DNA of 64,000 nucleotides from positions 41,972 through 105,971 of the forward strand of contig DATJUT010000103.1 in NCBI GenBank assembly GCA_035502185.1, in the 5' to 3' direction. The stretch comes from Gemmatimonadales bacterium (GTDB taxonomy: Bacteria; Gemmatimonadota; Gemmatimonadetes; Gemmatimonadales; JACORV01). The notes below the pieces were generated by a model. The model worked only from the letters and a program-made list of their open reading frames with translations. It was not told where the DNA came from and searched no databases. Position 1 is the first letter of the stretch. Every line of letters begins with the position of its first letter. Positions 1 to 8,428 of this stretch are shown here, piece by piece. The position numbers were made by a program, and so were the translations under genes.

Positions 1-173
1 ACGCCGCGGCGGTTGCGCTCGGTGAGCAGCACGCGATTGATCTGGTTGACCGCGTCCAGCCGGGCGATCGCGCGCTCGAGCCTGGACCGTGCCGACAGGG
101 AGCGCACCAGCAGCAGCGCCGCGCCGGCGAGGCCGGCCGCGAGGACGCCGACCAGCGTGACGGACGTCGTCAC
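1..173 (-). CDS. Membrane-anchored sensor protein, N-terminal part (cut by window edge)
   Basis: The reading frame opens with GTG at 173, 8 bp after the stop of the upstream response regulator, so the two are probably one operon. The visible 57 residues contain one hydrophobic segment (about residues 5-23, VTLVGVLAAGLAGAALLLV) followed by a basic, coiled-coil-like stretch (LERAIARLDAVNQINRVLL). This layout is typical of the N-terminus of a membrane-bound histidine kinase or diguanylate cyclase. No catalytic domain is inside the window, so the output type is unknown. The pairing with a response regulator is the main reason to call it a sensor. Confidence 0.5.
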   Translation of the reverse strand, partial: MTTSVTLVGVLAAGLAGAALLLVRSLSARSRLERAIARLDAVNQINRVLLTERNRRG

Positions 174-181
174 GGCGGGGC

Positions 182-1237
182 CTACGGCTCGCGCATCGCG
201 TTGACCATGGTGATGAACGGCTCGACCAGCGCGGGGTCGAACTTGGTGCCCGCGCCGCGGCGCAGCTCCGCGACGGCCTGCTCGGCGGAGAAGCGGGGCC
301 GGTAGGGGCGGGAGGCGCGCATCGCCTCGAACGTGTTGCAGATGGCGAAGATCCGCGCGCCCAGCGGGATCGCCTCGCCCGCGAGCCGGTCCGGGTGTCC
401 GGAGCCGTCCCAGTGCTCGGTGTGGTGCCGCACGATCTCGAGCGCCCGGCCGAGCCCGGGGACGTTGCGCAGGATGTCCGCCGCGATCGCCGGCTGCCGC
501 AGGAACTGCGCGCGGTCCTCGGCGCTGAGCGGGACGGTCTTCTTCAGCAGGCCCTCCGGCAGCATCAGCTTCCCGACGTCGTGCAGCAGGAAGCCGCGGA
601 ACACGTTGGGATCGGCGGCGAGCTGGGGGGCCACGCGCTCGCAGAACAGCAGCGCGAGCCGGGCCGGGCGCTCGGCCTCGATGGGGTTCGTGCCCTCCCG
701 CTCGGCCAGCGCCAGGGTCAGCGCGGCCACCGTCCCCGTGTAGGTCTCCTCGAGCCGCACCAGGCTGCGGTTCAGCTCGCTGACCTTCTCCTGCAGCTTG
801 GCGGCGAGCCGGTCCGCGTACGCGGCCGCGAAGGTCTCGCGCACGTAGGAGCGCGGCTTGAGGGCCGGCACCGGCTGGCCCAGCGCCTTCGCGACGGCCG
901 TGAGCAGCTCCTTGGGCTCCAGCGGCTTGAGCAGGTAGGCCGCCGCGCCGAGCCCCGTGCCGAACTCGCGGTCGGCCGATTCGGTGTAGGAGCCGGTGTA
1001 GAAGATGACGGGGATGCTGGCGAGCGCGGGGTCGCTCTTGATCGCGCGGCACAGCTGGAAGCCGTCGAGCCGCGGCATCAGGATGTCGGTCACGACGAAG
1101 TCCGGCCGCCGGGCGCGCACCGAATCCAGCGCCGCCTGCCCGTCGGCGGCGGTCTCCACGTCGTACCCGGCGCTGTGGAAGATCGCGCGCAGCGTCCGGA
1201 CGCTGTACTCGAGATCGTCGACCACCAGTGCCTTCAC
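182..1237 (-). CDS. Response regulator with HD-GYP-type output domain
   Basis: This is a two-domain signalling protein of 351 aa. Residues 1-120 form a receiver with acidic pair D7/D8 and phospho-acceptor D51 in the motif TDILMP. A linker helix (about 130-170) leads to an HD domain (about 175-345) carrying HDVGK. HD-GYP proteins hydrolyse cyclic di-GMP. Here the family signatures are partly worn: the GYP motif reads DGSGHP, the upstream histidine motif (usually GHSxRV) reads AERPARL, and the ADxxDAM-like motif reads CNTFEAM. Activity is therefore uncertain and it may act through protein contacts. The GTG start at 1237 has a good AAGGAG ribosome site about 8 bases upstream. A candidate promoter lies in the divergent region shared with the mannosidase gene. 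Confidence 0.85.
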   Translation of the reverse strand: MKALVVDDLEYSVRTLRAIFHSAGYDVETAADGQAALDSVRARRPDFVVTDILMPRLDGFQLCRAIKSDPALASIPVIFYTGSYTESADREFGTGLGAAAYLLKPLEPKELLTAVAKALGQPVPALKPRSYVRETFAAAYADRLAAKLQEKVSELNRSLVRLEETYTGTVAALTLALAEREGTNPIEAERPARLALLFCERVAPQLAADPNVFRGFLLHDVGKLMLPEGLLKKTVPLSAEDRAQFLRQPAIAADILRNVPGLGRALEIVRHHTEHWDGSGHPDRLAGEAIPLGARIFAICNTFEAMRASRPYRPRFSAEQAVAELRRGAGTKFDPALVEPFITMVNAMREP

Positions 1238-1265
1238 CGCGTGCGCTCCTTCCGCGTCAGGCTTG

Positions 1266-1293
1266 AATATGGGTGCCCTGTCCCGCGCGGCAA
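1266..1293 (-). promoter_or_regulatory. Candidate sigma-70-type promoter for the HD-GYP regulator
   Basis: Read on the minus strand, TTGCCG (1293-1288) is separated by 16 bases from CATATT (1271-1266). It points into the response-regulator gene that starts at 1237. It shares the short divergent region with the TAGCTT element of the GH38 gene, so the two may compete or be co-regulated. Confidence 0.4.
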
Positions 1294-1301
1294 GCGCGCC
1301 G

Positions 1302-1307
1302 TAGCTT
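1302..1307 (+). promoter_or_regulatory. TAGCTT -10-like element, 7 bases before a GTG start
   Basis: TAGCTT ends seven bases before GTG 1315, so transcription is expected to begin at or next to the start codon, giving a leaderless mRNA. No good -35 hexamer is visible. The same word recurs before the genes at 5876, 13884, 30238 and 38761. Confidence 0.45.
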
Positions 1308-1314
1308 GCCTCGC

Positions 1315-3981
1315 GTGTCCGTCACCGTCCACGTCGTGCCGCACACGCACTGGGACCGCGAGTGGTATCACCCCGCCGCGGTGTTCGGCCTGCGGCTCGT
1401 GCGCCTGGTGGACGACCTGATCGAGCTGCTCACCCGCCGCCCCGACTTCCGCACCTTCCTGCTCGACGGCCAGGCCGTCGTGCTCGACGACTACCTCGCC
1501 GCCCGGCCCGAGCAGGAGAGCCGCATCCGCCGGCTGTTTGCCGAGGGCCGGCTGGAGGCGGGGCCCTGGTACGTGCTCGCCGACGAGTTCCTGGTGTCGG
1601 CCGAGGCGCTGGTGCGGAACCTGTTGGAGGGCGGCCGGACGGTCCGACGCTGCGGCGGGCGCCCGATGCCCGTCGGCTATTCGCCCGACGCGTTCGGGCA
1701 TCCCGCCGGCCTGCCGACGCTGCTGCGCGGGTTCGGCATCGAGGTCGCGGTGCTGTGGCGCGGCTTCGGCGGCGAGCCGGGCCAGGAGGGCGACCTGTAC
1801 CGGTGGCGCGCCCCCGACGCGTCCGAAGTGCTGATGGTCCACCTCCCGGCGCCCGGGTACGAGAACGGTCAGAGCCTGCCGGGCGAGCGCGCGGCGCTCG
1901 CGGAGCGCTGGGAGCGGCTGCGGGCCCAGCTGGCGCCCCGCGCGCGCTCCCCGTTCTGGCTGGTGCTGGCGGGAGCCGACCATCACGCCGCGCAGCACGA
2001 CCTGCCGGACGTGCTCGCGCTGCTGACCGCGATGGTGCCGCAGGTGAGCTTCGCCATCTCCCCGCTCGAGGACTACGCCGCCGCCGTCCTGGCCTGGGCG
2101 CGGGCGCACGCGCTCCCCGGCGTCGCCGGCGAGCTGCGCGCCGGCCATCGCCACGCGTGGGCGCTGCAGGGCACCCACGGCTCGCGGCTGTACCTCAAGC
2201 AGGCGAACGCCGCGTGCCAGCGGCTGCTCGAGCGCTACGCCGAGCCGCTGGCCGCGCTGGAGGAGGTGGGCGGAGGAGCGGGAGGGGGCCGGCGCGCCGA
2301 GCTGCGCGTCACGTGGCGCACGCTGCTCGAGAACCACCCGCACGACAGCATCTGCGGCACCAGTGCGGATCCGGTGCACCGGGAGATGACGGTGCGCTTC
2401 GAGCGGTGCCGGCAGCAGGCGCTGGAGATCGTGGCGCGCGCGCTCGACGGCACGATCGGACACGACGCGGCGGCCGCGCGCCTGGCCGGCCGGCCGGCCT
2501 GGACGCCCGCGCTGCTGGTCTTCAACCCGTCGCCCGCGCCGCGCGACGCCGTGGTCGATGCCGAGGTGGCGCTGTTCGAGGCCGACGTGTCGGTGGGCCA
2601 GCAGCGGGTGCCTCCGGCCCCTGCCGTGCGGGCCGGCGCGTTCCGGCTGGTCGGGCCCGATGGCCGGACGGTGCCTTTCCAGGAGCTGGCGACCCGCGAG
2701 GGGCACGACCTGGTCGAGAGCCCGACGCGCTACCCGCTCTCCGCCGCCGTCGAGTGGCGGCGCGTGGCCGTGCGCGTCCGCGACCTGCCGCCCCTGGGCG
2801 TGGTCGCCCTGCGCGTCGAGCCGGAGGCGGACCGGCCGCCGGCGGCCGGCGCGATCGAAGCGGCCGACGCATCGCGGGTCGAGGTCGAGGGAAACGCGAT
2901 GTGGAACGAGCACCTGGCCGTGCTCGTCGAGCCGGACGGGAACCTGCAGCTGGTGCACCGGGCGAGCGGCGAACACTACGGAGGGCTCGCGGCGCTCGAG
3001 GACAACGGGGACGCGGGTGACAGCTACACGTACTCGGCGCCGCGGCCCGACCGCCTGGTGCGCGTGCCGGACGAGGTGGCGGTCCGGGTGCTGCATGCGG
3101 GACCACTGCGGGGCACGCTCGAGATCGCGCGCCGCCACGACCGCGCGGCACTCGAGACGGTGACGCGCGTGACGCTGGACGCCGGAAGCGACCTGGTCGA
3201 GGTCGAGATCGAGGGCGAGAACCGGCGTACCGACCACCGGCTCCGCGCCGCGTTCCCGCTCGGGCGCGCCGCGGAGCGCGAGGTCGCGGACGGCCTGTTC
3301 GGTCCCGTGGAGCGGGCGGGGAGACCGGCGCCGCCGATGCCGAGCGGCGTCGAGCAGCCGGCGCCGACGGCGCCGATGCAGCGCTGGGTCGCCGTGGCAT
3401 CGGGCGGCCGGGGAATCACGGTGCTGGCGGACGGACTGCCCGAATACGAGCTGAGGCCCGACGGCACGGTGCTGGTCACGCTGCTCCGGGCCTTCGGCCA
3501 GATGTCGCGGGAGGACATGCCGGAGCGGCCCGGGCATGCCGGCTGGCCCACGCCCACCCCGGAGGCCCAGTGCCTCGGGCCGTTCCGCGCCCGGCTCGGC
3601 CTGTGCCCGCTCGGGGGCCGCGCGCTGGAGGATCTCACCGAGGTCGAGCGGGCGGCCGAGCGGTTCCACGCGCCCGTGCTCGGGGCGATGCGCCGCGCCC
3701 TGCTCGCCGCGCCGGATCCCGTGCGGGGGCCGGCGCTGGCCGGCCGGGGCCTGGTGTTCTCCGCGCTGAAGCCCGCCGACGCCGGCCGCGGCCTCGTGCT
3801 GCGCTGCTACAACGCGCTGCCGCGGGCGACGGCCGGCGAGTGGCGACTCCCGTGGCGGATCGCCACTGCGCATCTCGCCCGCCTGGACGAGACGCCGCAG
3901 GCGCCGGCGGAAATCGGGGCGGAGGGGGTGGTGCGGTTCCTGGCGGCGCCGCGCGCCGTCGTGACCATCCTGGTGCGCTAG
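1315..3981 (+). CDS. GH38 family alpha-mannosidase
   Basis: Glycoside hydrolase family 38 enzymes are zinc-dependent retaining alpha-mannosidases. The N-terminal catalytic domain shows the zinc motif PHTHWDREW (H10, H12, D14) and the family motif YSPDAFGHPAGLP, in which D125 is in the position of the zinc-binding nucleophile. The middle-domain motif HPHDSICGTSADPVH is present near residue 345, followed by a long beta-rich C-terminal half. At 888 aa it is a normal full-length member with no signal peptide, so it should act in the cytoplasm on imported oligosaccharides. GTG 1315 is chosen over GTG 1273 because the latter lies upstream of the TAGCTT element. The stop codon shares the tetranucleotide CTAG with the stop of the convergent permease gene. 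Confidence 0.9.
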   Translation: MSVTVHVVPHTHWDREWYHPAAVFGLRLVRLVDDLIELLTRRPDFRTFLLDGQAVVLDDYLAARPEQESRIRRLFAEGRLEAGPWYVLADEFLVSAEALVRNLLEGGRTVRRCGGRPMPVGYSPDAFGHPAGLPTLLRGFGIEVAVLWRGFGGEPGQEGDLYRWRAPDASEVLMVHLPAPGYENGQSLPGERAALAERWERLRAQLAPRARSPFWLVLAGADHHAAQHDLPDVLALLTAMVPQVSFAISPLEDYAAAVLAWARAHALPGVAGELRAGHRHAWALQGTHGSRLYLKQANAACQRLLERYAEPLAALEEVGGGAGGGRRAELRVTWRTLLENHPHDSICGTSADPVHREMTVRFERCRQQALEIVARALDGTIGHDAAAARLAGRPAWTPALLVFNPSPAPRDAVVDAEVALFEADVSVGQQRVPPAPAVRAGAFRLVGPDGRTVPFQELATREGHDLVESPTRYPLSAAVEWRRVAVRVRDLPPLGVVALRVEPEADRPPAAGAIEAADASRVEVEGNAMWNEHLAVLVEPDGNLQLVHRASGEHYGGLAALEDNGDAGDSYTYSAPRPDRLVRVPDEVAVRVLHAGPLRGTLEIARRHDRAALETVTRVTLDAGSDLVEVEIEGENRRTDHRLRAAFPLGRAAEREVADGLFGPVERAGRPAPPMPSGVEQPAPTAPMQRWVAVASGGRGITVLADGLPEYELRPDGTVLVTLLRAFGQMSREDMPERPGHAGWPTPTPEAQCLGPFRARLGLCPLGGRALEDLTEVERAAERFHAPVLGAMRRALLAAPDPVRGPALAGRGLVFSALKPADAGRGLVLRCYNALPRATAGEWRLPWRIATAHLARLDETPQAPAEIGAEGVVRFLAAPRAVVTILVR

Positions 3982-4841
3982 GGGACGCGCTCGCCGGCGA
4001 GCACGCTCTCCATCGCGTCGGCGATCCAGCTGAAGGCCAGCACGACCAGGGCCACCGCGACTGCCGGTGCCAGGCTCACCCACGGCGCGATCATCAGCGC
4101 GTCGCGCCCCGACGCGATCATGTTGCCCCACGACGGCATCGGGGGTTGCACCCCGAGGCCGAGGAACGACAGGCCGGCCTCGAGCATGATCGCGCTGCCC
4201 ACGCCGAGCGCGGCCGCCACCAGCGCCGGGGTGAGGGCGTTCGGGAGCACGTGCGCCAGGAGCACGCGGAGCGGCGGGGCCCCGAGCGCGCGCGCGGCCT
4301 GCACGAATTCCCGCACGTCGAGGGAGCGGACTTCGCTCCGCACCAGCCTGGCCACCGTCATCCACCCGGTGACGCCAAGCGCGAGCACCGTGACCACGGC
4401 GCCCGGCTCCACCAGCGCGACGAGCAGGAGCAGGAACGGCACCCGCGGGATGGCGAGCGCGGCGTCGGTGACCGCCACGATGGCCCGGTCCACGGCCCCG
4501 CCCGCATAGCCCGCGACCGCACCCGCGCCGACGCCGACGGCGGTGGACACCAGCGCGGCCAGCACGCCGACGGCCAGCGAGATCCGCGCGCCAGCCAGGA
4601 GTCGGCCGAGCACGTCGCGTCCGAACCGGTCCGTCCCCAGCGCGTGCCACGCCCCGTCGGGGGTCCGCGACAGCGGGCCGGCGAACCGCCGCGCGACGAT
4701 GTCGGCGAATCCGCCGGCGGGATGGTCCAGGAGCAGCGGGCCCGCGATCGCTCCCACGACGAACACGGCGATGAGCGCCGCACCCGCCCGCGCGCGCGGG
4801 TCGGCCCACGCGCCGGCCAGGAGCCCGGTCCGCGCGCTCAC
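3978..4841 (-). CDS. ABC transporter permease, DppC/OppC type
   Basis: This is an inner-membrane subunit of a family 5 (peptide/oligosaccharide) ABC importer, 287 aa. An N-terminal membrane helix (AALIAVFVVGAIAGPLLL) is followed by a periplasmic segment containing LGTDRFGRDVLGRLL-type residues, the family signature of DppC. The binding-protein-dependent transport domain then has about five helices and the EAA loop (VQAARALGAPPLRVLLAHVLPN), where the ATPase docks. It starts with GTG overlapping the stop of the DppB-like gene by 4 bp (GTGA), so the permeases are translationally coupled. No ATPase genes follow: the gene ends in a 4-bp tail-to-tail overlap with the mannosidase gene. Family 5 importers carry peptides or, in several bacteria, oligosaccharides; the neighbourhood favours a sugar. 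Confidence 0.88.
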   Translation of the reverse strand: MSARTGLLAGAWADPRARAGAALIAVFVVGAIAGPLLLDHPAGGFADIVARRFAGPLSRTPDGAWHALGTDRFGRDVLGRLLAGARISLAVGVLAALVSTAVGVGAGAVAGYAGGAVDRAIVAVTDAALAIPRVPFLLLLVALVEPGAVVTVLALGVTGWMTVARLVRSEVRSLDVREFVQAARALGAPPLRVLLAHVLPNALTPALVAAALGVGSAIMLEAGLSFLGLGVQPPMPSWGNMIASGRDALMIAPWVSLAPAVAVALVVLAFSWIADAMESVLAGERVP

Positions 4842-5830
4842 GCGGCCGTCCTGCGGCGCGGATCGGTGAGCGCCGCCAGCGCGTCGGCCAGCAGGTTGCC
4901 GGCCACGACCAGCACCGCGAACACCGCGGTGGACGCCATCACCACCGGGTAGTCGCGCGCCAGCACGGCCTGCACGGTGACCCGGCCCATCCCCGGCCAG
5001 GCGAAGATGGACTCCACGAACACCACGCCGGAGAACAACGCGGGGAGCTGGAGGCCGAACAGCGTGACGACCGGTCCCAGGGCGTTGCGGAGGGCGTGCC
5101 GCAGCAGCACCCGGGACTCGCGCAGACCCTTGGCGCGCGCGGCCCGCACGAACGGCTGGCGCAGCGCGTCGATCACCGCGCCGCGCACGAAGCGCGCGGT
5201 GCCGGCCACCCCGACGATCGCGAGCGTCGCGACCGGCAGCGCCAGGTGTCGCAGCCGGTCGGTGAACCGCGCGGCGGGTCCGAGCAGGTCCGCCCCCAGG
5301 CCGGCGGCGCCGAAGGCGGGAAACCGCAGGACGGCCGGCCAGCGCCACAGGGCCGTACCGTAGGCGAAGGTGGCCACCAGGCCGAGGGCGACGACGTACG
5401 AGGGCAGGGCGTAGAGCAGCGTCGTCGCCGCCGTCACGGCCGCGTCCGTGCGGGAGGCCCGCCGCGCGGCCTGCCAGGCGCCGAGCAGGAGGCCGCCCAC
5501 GTAGGTCAGCAGCAGCGACGCGCCCACGAGGAGCAGGGTGGGGCCGACCGCGTCCCCGATCACCGCGGACACCGGGCGCTGCTGCGCGATGCTGGTCCCC
5601 CACCGGCCGCCCGCGAAGCGGGTGAGCCACTCCAGGTACTGGACGGGCAGCGGGCGATCGAGGCCGAGCGCGTGGCGGGTGGCGTCCACGGTGGCGGGGT
5701 CGGCCCCCGGGCCGAGGAACAGGCGCACCGGGTCGCCGGGCACCAGGTGCAGCGCGACGAACGTCGCCGTCACCACCAGCAGGACGGTGAGCGCGGCGAC
5801 CAGCAGCCGGCGCGGCAGCGCGGTGCGCAT
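4838..5830 (-). CDS. ABC transporter permease, DppB/OppB type
   Basis: This is the partner permease of the family 5 importer, 330 aa, starting at ATG 5830 (MRTALPRRLLVAALTVLLVV). It has the classical DppB N-terminus: a first helix, then LVPGDPVRLFLG, then five helices. The EAA loop reads VRAARAKGLRESRVLLRHALRN, and the end carries the FVESIFAWPGMGR signature. It is divergent from the solute-binding protein gene with only 45 bp between the start codons, so both promoters must overlap in that gap. The absence of DppD and DppF nucleotide-binding subunits implies that they are encoded elsewhere or shared with another importer. Confidence 0.9.
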   Translation of the reverse strand: MRTALPRRLLVAALTVLLVVTATFVALHLVPGDPVRLFLGPGADPATVDATRHALGLDRPLPVQYLEWLTRFAGGRWGTSIAQQRPVSAVIGDAVGPTLLLVGASLLLTYVGGLLLGAWQAARRASRTDAAVTAATTLLYALPSYVVALGLVATFAYGTALWRWPAVLRFPAFGAAGLGADLLGPAARFTDRLRHLALPVATLAIVGVAGTARFVRGAVIDALRQPFVRAARAKGLRESRVLLRHALRNALGPVVTLFGLQLPALFSGVVFVESIFAWPGMGRVTVQAVLARDYPVVMASTAVFAVLVVAGNLLADALAALTDPRRRTAA

Positions 5831-5863
5831 GTCGCCAATCTCGCGGCAGGTGTCCGTTTTCTC

Positions 5864-5869
5864 TAGCTT
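5864..5869 (+). promoter_or_regulatory. TAGCTT -10-like element, 6 bases before a GTG start
   Basis: TAGCTT lies in the 45-bp gap between the divergent permease and binding-protein genes. It ends six bases before GTG 5876, matching the leaderless spacing seen at 1302. The -35 region is poor. Confidence 0.45.
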
Positions 5870-5875
5870 CCGGGC

Positions 5876-7411
5876 GTGCGGTGGTGGGGGATGGCCTGCG
5901 TGCTGGCCGCGGCGGGGTGCCGCAACGTCGCCCCGCCGGCGACGGTGTTTTACGCGTCGGGCGCCGAGCTGCAGTCGATCAACCCCCTGCTCACCGTCCA
6001 CCCGCTCGCCCGGCAGGTCCAGCGCTACGCCTTGTTCCTGACGCTCGCGCGCTACGACACGGCGATGGTGGCGCAGCCGTATCTGGCCGAGCGCTGGCGG
6101 TGGAGCGCCGACCGGCGCACGCTGGAGCTGACCGTGCGGGGCGACGTGCACTGGCACGACGGCGCCCCGGCCGGCGCGGCCGACGTCGTGTACACGCTGG
6201 ACGCGGCGCGCGACAGCGCCACGGGCTACCCGCGCCGCGCGGACCTCGCGTGCCTCGCTGGCGTGCGGGCGGTGGACGCCCGGGCCGTGCGCCTGGAGTT
6301 CTGCCGGCCCCAGCGCGGCATTCCGGACGTTCTCACCGACCTCGCGATCCTGCCGGCGCACCTGCTGGCGGGGGTGCCGCACGCCGAGCTGCGGCACGCC
6401 GCGTTCAATGCGCGCCCGGTGGGCGACGGCCCGTTCCGGTTCGTGTCGCACACGCCCGACCAGCGCTGGGTGTTCGAGGCGAATCCGGACTTCCCGGCCG
6501 CGCTCGGCGGGCCGCCGGGGCTGGGGCGTTTGGTGATCGTGATCGTGGACGAGCCTGCCACCAAGCTCGCGGGCCTGGTGACGGGCGAGCTGGACGTCGC
6601 CGGCATCCTGCCGATGCACGCCGCCCTGGTGCGCCGGGATCCGGCGCTGGCCGTGGTGAGCTACCCGCTCCTGCTGACCTACGGCCTGGTGTGGAATACC
6701 CGGCGCGCGCCGCTGGACGACCCGCGCCTGCGACGCGCGCTGACGCTCGCGCTCGATCGCCGCGCGATGGTCGACGCCTACCTCTATGGCTTCGGCGTCG
6801 TGGCCGACGGACCGGTGCCGCCCTGGCACCCCCTGGCGGTGCCGGTCGCGCGCGTGCCCTTCGACCGCGCGGCGGCGGGCGCGCTGCTGGACTCGCTCGG
6901 CTGGCGCGCCGGCGCAGACGGCCGGCGCCGGCGCGGCGGACGGCCGCTGGCGTTCACGGTCCTGACGGTGGGCACCGCGGACAACGCGCTCGAGCAGATG
7001 ATCCAGGCCGACCTGGGGGCGGTGGGCGTGGGCGTGCGCATCCGGCAGCTGGAGCTGGGCGCGTTCCTGGCGCGGGCGGGCGGAGCCGCCCGCGATTATG
7101 ATGCTCTCGTGACCGGCGTGCTCGGCGACCTGTCCCTGGGCTACCTGCGCGGCCTGTTCGATTCGCGGCTTCGCGACGAGCCGCTGCAATACGCGCAGTA
7201 CGCCGATGCGGCCGTCGACCGCGCGCTGGACGCCGGCGATTTCGCGGCGGTGCAGCGCATCGTGGCGCGGGACCTTCCGATCACGTTCCTCTATCACGCC
7301 ATCGGCCTGCAGGGCATCAACCGCCGCGTGCACGGCGTGCGGATGGACCTGCGGGGCGAGCTGGCCACGCTGCAGCGCTGGCACCTCGATCCCGCCGCGC
7401 GGCGTCCGTGA
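5876..7411 (+). CDS. Solute-binding lipoprotein of a family 5 ABC importer
   Basis: This is the extracytoplasmic receptor of a peptide/oligosaccharide ABC importer (SBP_bac_5 family), 511 aa. The short signal ends in a lipobox-like LAAAGC with C15 as the lipidated residue. The mature protein shows the family pattern: an opening strand (YASGAELQSINPL), LAERWRWSADRRTLELTVR, WHDGAPAGAADVVYTLD, the hinge region RPVGDGPFRFV and LRRALTLALDRRAMV. It is divergent from the DppB and DppC permeases, and its stop overlaps the start of the next gene (GTGA), tying it to the sugar kinase and downstream enzymes. The start is GTG 5876, placed right after a TAGCTT element. The substrate cannot be read from sequence; glycan-processing neighbours suggest an oligosaccharide. 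Confidence 0.88.
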   Translation: MRWWGMACVLAAAGCRNVAPPATVFYASGAELQSINPLLTVHPLARQVQRYALFLTLARYDTAMVAQPYLAERWRWSADRRTLELTVRGDVHWHDGAPAGAADVVYTLDAARDSATGYPRRADLACLAGVRAVDARAVRLEFCRPQRGIPDVLTDLAILPAHLLAGVPHAELRHAAFNARPVGDGPFRFVSHTPDQRWVFEANPDFPAALGGPPGLGRLVIVIVDEPATKLAGLVTGELDVAGILPMHAALVRRDPALAVVSYPLLLTYGLVWNTRRAPLDDPRLRRALTLALDRRAMVDAYLYGFGVVADGPVPPWHPLAVPVARVPFDRAAAGALLDSLGWRAGADGRRRRGGRPLAFTVLTVGTADNALEQMIQADLGAVGVGVRIRQLELGAFLARAGGAARDYDALVTGVLGDLSLGYLRGLFDSRLRDEPLQYAQYADAAVDRALDAGDFAAVQRIVARDLPITFLYHAIGLQGINRRVHGVRMDLRGELATLQRWHLDPAARRP

Positions 7412-8427
7412 CGATGCGGATCGCCCACGCCCGCGCGCCGCTCCGGATCGACCTGGCGGGAGGCTGGACCGACGTCGCCCCCTACGCCGCGCGATCCGGG
7501 GGCGCCGTGGTGAACCTGGCGATCACGCTCCGCGCTCACGTTCAGGTGCGTCGGCAGAAGGGCGGGGTCAGCCTGCACGCCCTCGACCTGGGGGCCGCCG
7601 TCTCGGCCCGCCGCGCCGCGGAGCTGCGGCCGGACGGCGAGCTGGGCCTGCTCAAGGCGGCGGCGCGGCGCCTGGGCCCGCCGGGGGGCTTCGAGGTCCT
7701 CACCAGCAGCGACGCGCCGCCGGGCTCCGGCCTCGGCGGCTCGGCGGCGATGGGCGTCGCCCTGGTGGCGGCGTTCGCGGCGCTGCGCGAGGAGCGGCCG
7801 CTGGCGGCGGAGATCGCGCAGCGCGCCTTCGAGCTGGAGGCGGGCGACGCCGGGATCGTGGGCGGGCGTCAGGATCAGTACGCGGCCTCGCTGGGCGGCC
7901 TCCAGTTCCTGGAGTTCGACGCGCGGCGCGTCAGCGCCACCCGGCTGGATCCGGGCGAGGACGGCCTGCGCGAGCTGGAGCGCCACCTGGTGCTGTGCTA
8001 CAGCGGCGCCTCCCGGCTGTCGGCCGAGATGCACGCGCAGGTGTGGCGGCGGTACGCGGACGGCGACCACGCCGTGGCGCTCGCGCTGGACGGCCTGCGC
8101 GAGTGCGCGCTGGAGATGCGCGACGTCCTGGCGCGGGGCGACGTGGCCGCGGTGGGCGGCCTCCTCCTGCGCAACTGGGCGCACCAGTGCGCGCTCGGCG
8201 AGGGGATGGAGACGCCCGCGATGAGCGCGCTCGCGCGGGCGGCGGCGGCCTCGGGCGCCGCGGGGTGGAAGGCGTGCGGCGCAGGGGCGGGCGGATGCAT
8301 GGTGTTTCTCGCGAAGGCGGGGCGGGCGTTCGCGGTCGCCGAGGCGCTGCGGGGTGCGGGCGCCACGGTGCTCCGGTACGCGGTCGACGGAACCGGCGTC
8401 GTGACCTGGCTGGGAGGGGAGCGCTGA
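7408..8427 (+). CDS. GHMP-family sugar kinase
   Basis: This is an ATP-dependent small-molecule kinase of the GHMP superfamily, 339 aa. The N-terminus has the substrate motif RAPLRIDLAGGWTDVAPYA, the ATP-binding glycine-rich motif reads APPGSGLGGSAAMG (about residues 106-119), and the C-terminus has the third motif around GWKACGAGAGGCMVFLAK. The pattern GGRQDQYAASLGGLQFLEF is like that of D-glycero-D-manno-heptose 7-phosphate kinases and the L-fucose kinase branch. In this setting it probably phosphorylates a sugar released by the neighbouring glycosidases. The start is GTG 7408 (4-bp overlap with the binding-protein gene) or ATG 7414. The exact sugar is not determinable here. Confidence 0.82.
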   Translation: MTMRIAHARAPLRIDLAGGWTDVAPYAARSGGAVVNLAITLRAHVQVRRQKGGVSLHALDLGAAVSARRAAELRPDGELGLLKAAARRLGPPGGFEVLTSSDAPPGSGLGGSAAMGVALVAAFAALREERPLAAEIAQRAFELEAGDAGIVGGRQDQYAASLGGLQFLEFDARRVSATRLDPGEDGLRELERHLVLCYSGASRLSAEMHAQVWRRYADGDHAVALALDGLRECALEMRDVLARGDVAAVGGLLLRNWAHQCALGEGMETPAMSALARAAAASGAAGWKACGAGAGGCMVFLAKAGRAFAVAEALRGAGATVLRYAVDGTGVVTWLGGER

Positions 8428-8428
8428 G

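Noticed and set aside
1234-4809. A very long open frame on the minus strand opposite the mannosidase gene (about 1190 codons).
   Set aside because: It is dominated by R, G, A and P, has no recognisable domain and lies opposite a gene with clear GH38 motifs; it is an open-frame artefact of high GC content. The same holds for long frames opposite actB and opposite the nuo genes (49,345-53,766).
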